Below are positions 14,947-16,100 of a DNA stretch of 16,100 nt, in pieces; the stretch's first letter is position 1; each line of letters begins with the position of its first letter. This DNA is from Polaribacter sp. (GTDB taxonomy: Bacteria; Bacteroidota; Bacteroidia; Flavobacteriales; Flavobacteriaceae), in the NCBI GenBank assembly GCA_029245665.1, contig JAQWOW010000020.1:1-16100 (forward strand), written 5' to 3'. The notes beneath the pieces are model-generated. The model ran no database searches. It worked only from the letters and a program-made list of their open reading frames with translations, and was not told the origin of the DNA. Both the position numbers and the translations under genes were made by a program.

Positions 14947-15004
14947 TCGTGTGTTAAAAACTTTCGGGATAAAAGTTTATGTACTACTATTTTACTGTAC
15001 ACGA
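14947..15004 (+). promoter_or_regulatory. Putative riboswitch expression platform
   Basis: Between the B12 box and the btuB ATG lie 101 bases. TCGTGT (14947-14952) can pair with ACACGA (14999-15004), enclosing a 7-bp hairpin AAACTTT/AAAGTTT (14958-14964 and 14972-14978, loop CGGGATA). No hairpin is followed by a T-run, so a classical terminator is not seen. Control may act on translation or by another route. The pairings are short and not tested by folding. Confidence 0.3.
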
Positions 15005-15042
15005 AATTTACCTGATTTAATGTAAATCAAATTTATTAAAAA

Positions 15043-16100
15043 ATGAACAAGCAGTTATTAATTGTGAGTGTTTTGGCATGTAGTTTTGTCAGCACAAGTA
15101 TTTTTGCGCAAAAAAATGTAGCGCAAAAGGAGAAAGTAGAGATGTTGAATGAGGTGGTTGTAACCGCAACTAAATTCAACTTAAAAAAAGAAAATTCTGG
15201 GAAAGTGATTTATACAATCACTCAAAAAGACATTGTAAATAATGCTGGTAAAACAGTCATAGATTTACTAAACAACATTCCAGGTATTGAAATTAAAGGA
15301 ACTAACTCAAATTCTTCAGAACCAAGAAGTACTTATGTTAGAGGAGGTAGAAGTAGACAAGTTTTAATATTAATTGATGGAGTCCCTGTTTCAGATCCGT
15401 CATTGATTAGTCAAGAATATGATGTACGTTTATTGTCTTTAAATCAAATTCAAAGCATAGAAATTTTAAAAGGAGCATCTTCAGCCTTATATGGATCAGG
15501 AGCAGCAACAGGAGTTATTAATATCATTCTAAAGAAATGTTCAAAAAACAAAATTTCTGGTTCTTATGAACTTAGTTTAGGTACTAATAATGATGTAAAT
15601 TCAACTAACTTTTCTTTTACAGATAAAAATCAGAATGTAAATATTAATGGAAATTTAGGGGATTTTAATTTTTTGACCTCTTTTAGTTTAACAGGAACAG
15701 ATGGAATGTCTGCAGCAAAAAGTAATACGAACACTGTTTTTGAAGATGATGCGTATTACAGCAAAAACGGATTGGTAAAATTAGGATACAAATTCAATGA
15801 AAAATTAGCTATTGAATCATTCTTAAATTTTGATGAGTTCGAATATGATTATGATAGTGGAATTTGGGCAGATTCTGATGTAAACAATGGAAATCAAACT
15901 CAAATAAGATTTGGTATTAAACCAAGTTATACATACAATAAAGGAGAGTTTTATTTATTAGCAAGTTTTAATAAAGTTAAAAGAACTGATATTAACTTTA
16001 GTACATTTTCTAATGCCATTAATACTTCAATTTTTAAAGGTGAAAGTACTAACTTAGACCTAGTTAATAAATACGATTTTTCAAACGAAATTCAATTAAT
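15043..16100 (+). CDS. btuB: TonB-dependent receptor, BtuB type (5' part; runs off the window)
   Basis: The reading frame is open from ATG 15043 to the window end (352 codons plus 2 bases), so the C-terminal half of the barrel is missing. A signal peptide (residues 1-22, cut after IFA) is followed by the TonB box EVVVTAT (37-43). The plug domain follows: ITQKDIVNNAGKTVIDLLNN, IPGIEIKG, YVRGGRSRQVLILIDGVPVSDP, IEILKGASSALYGSGAATGVINI. From about residue 165 alternating strands of the 22-strand barrel begin. The receptor moves a scarce ligand across the outer membrane with TonB/ExbBD energy. The cobalamin riboswitch immediately upstream and the divergent BtuF-like gene identify the ligand as vitamin B12 or a related corrinoid (inference from context). 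No SusD partner is visible in the window. Confidence 0.93.
   Translation, partial: MNKQLLIVSVLACSFVSTSIFAQKNVAQKEKVEMLNEVVVTATKFNLKKENSGKVIYTITQKDIVNNAGKTVIDLLNNIPGIEIKGTNSNSSEPRSTYVRGGRSRQVLILIDGVPVSDPSLISQEYDVRLLSLNQIQSIEILKGASSALYGSGAATGVINIILKKCSKNKISGSYELSLGTNNDVNSTNFSFTDKNQNVNINGNLGDFNFLTSFSLTGTDGMSAAKSNTNTVFEDDAYYSKNGLVKLGYKFNEKLAIESFLNFDEFEYDYDSGIWADSDVNNGNQTQIRFGIKPSYTYNKGEFYLLASFNKVKRTDINFSTFSNAINTSIFKGESTNLDLVNKYDFSNEIQL

Overview
The window looks like ordinary chromosome from a marine-type member of the Bacteroidota, most likely family Flavobacteriaceae. The DNA is AT-rich and start codons lack obvious Shine-Dalgarno sequences. Several upstream regions carry the TAnnTTTG-type -7 element of this phylum. 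The LysA, ParE, ParC and TopB proteins have Bacteroidota-type sequences. I see no insertion sequence, integrase, relaxase, CRISPR array, tRNA or rRNA.

Layout. 1-192 is the 3' end of an unrecognised gene on the + strand. 193-454 has no intact gene but holds a short decayed reading frame on the - strand. 455-1540 (-) is gcvT (glycine cleavage T protein). 1761-2650 (+) is a two-gene unit with a 4-base overlap: an NAD(P)-binding Rossmann protein and a VF530/DUF2132 protein. 2723-5056 (-) is topB (topoisomerase III) with two C-terminal zinc ribbons. 5251-5763 (-) is a GNAT acetyltransferase. A strong hairpin terminator separates it from lysA (diaminopimelate decarboxylase, -, ends at 5844). 7311-12251 (+) is a tight operon: parE, parC and a small DUF2834 membrane protein, with gaps of 1 and 2 bases. 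12321-13457 (-) is a secreted lipoprotein of the pectin acetylesterase/Notum family. 13525-14664 (-) is a substrate-binding lipoprotein of the BtuF/iron-siderophore class. A 378-base divergent control region follows. It contains a perfect 21-base dyad, candidate promoters in both directions and a cobalamin riboswitch. The riboswitch leads into a TonB-dependent receptor of BtuB type that runs off the window at 16100.

How the genes work together. The right end is a vitamin B12 uptake locus: outer-membrane receptor (BtuB-like) plus B12-binding lipoprotein (BtuF-like), transcribed divergently. Only the receptor lies downstream of the riboswitch. The lipoprotein promoter instead appears to carry an operator-like dyad between its -33 and -7 elements. 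The middle holds DNA topology genes of two unrelated types (type IA TopB and type IIA topoisomerase IV), plus lysine/peptidoglycan precursor synthesis (LysA). The rest is housekeeping metabolism.

I did not find a convincing new multi-gene system. The observations most worth checking are the dyad at the B12 locus, a C-terminal sliding-clamp-like motif on ParC, the palindromic terminator that sits almost on the GNAT start codon, and the decayed frame beside gcvT.
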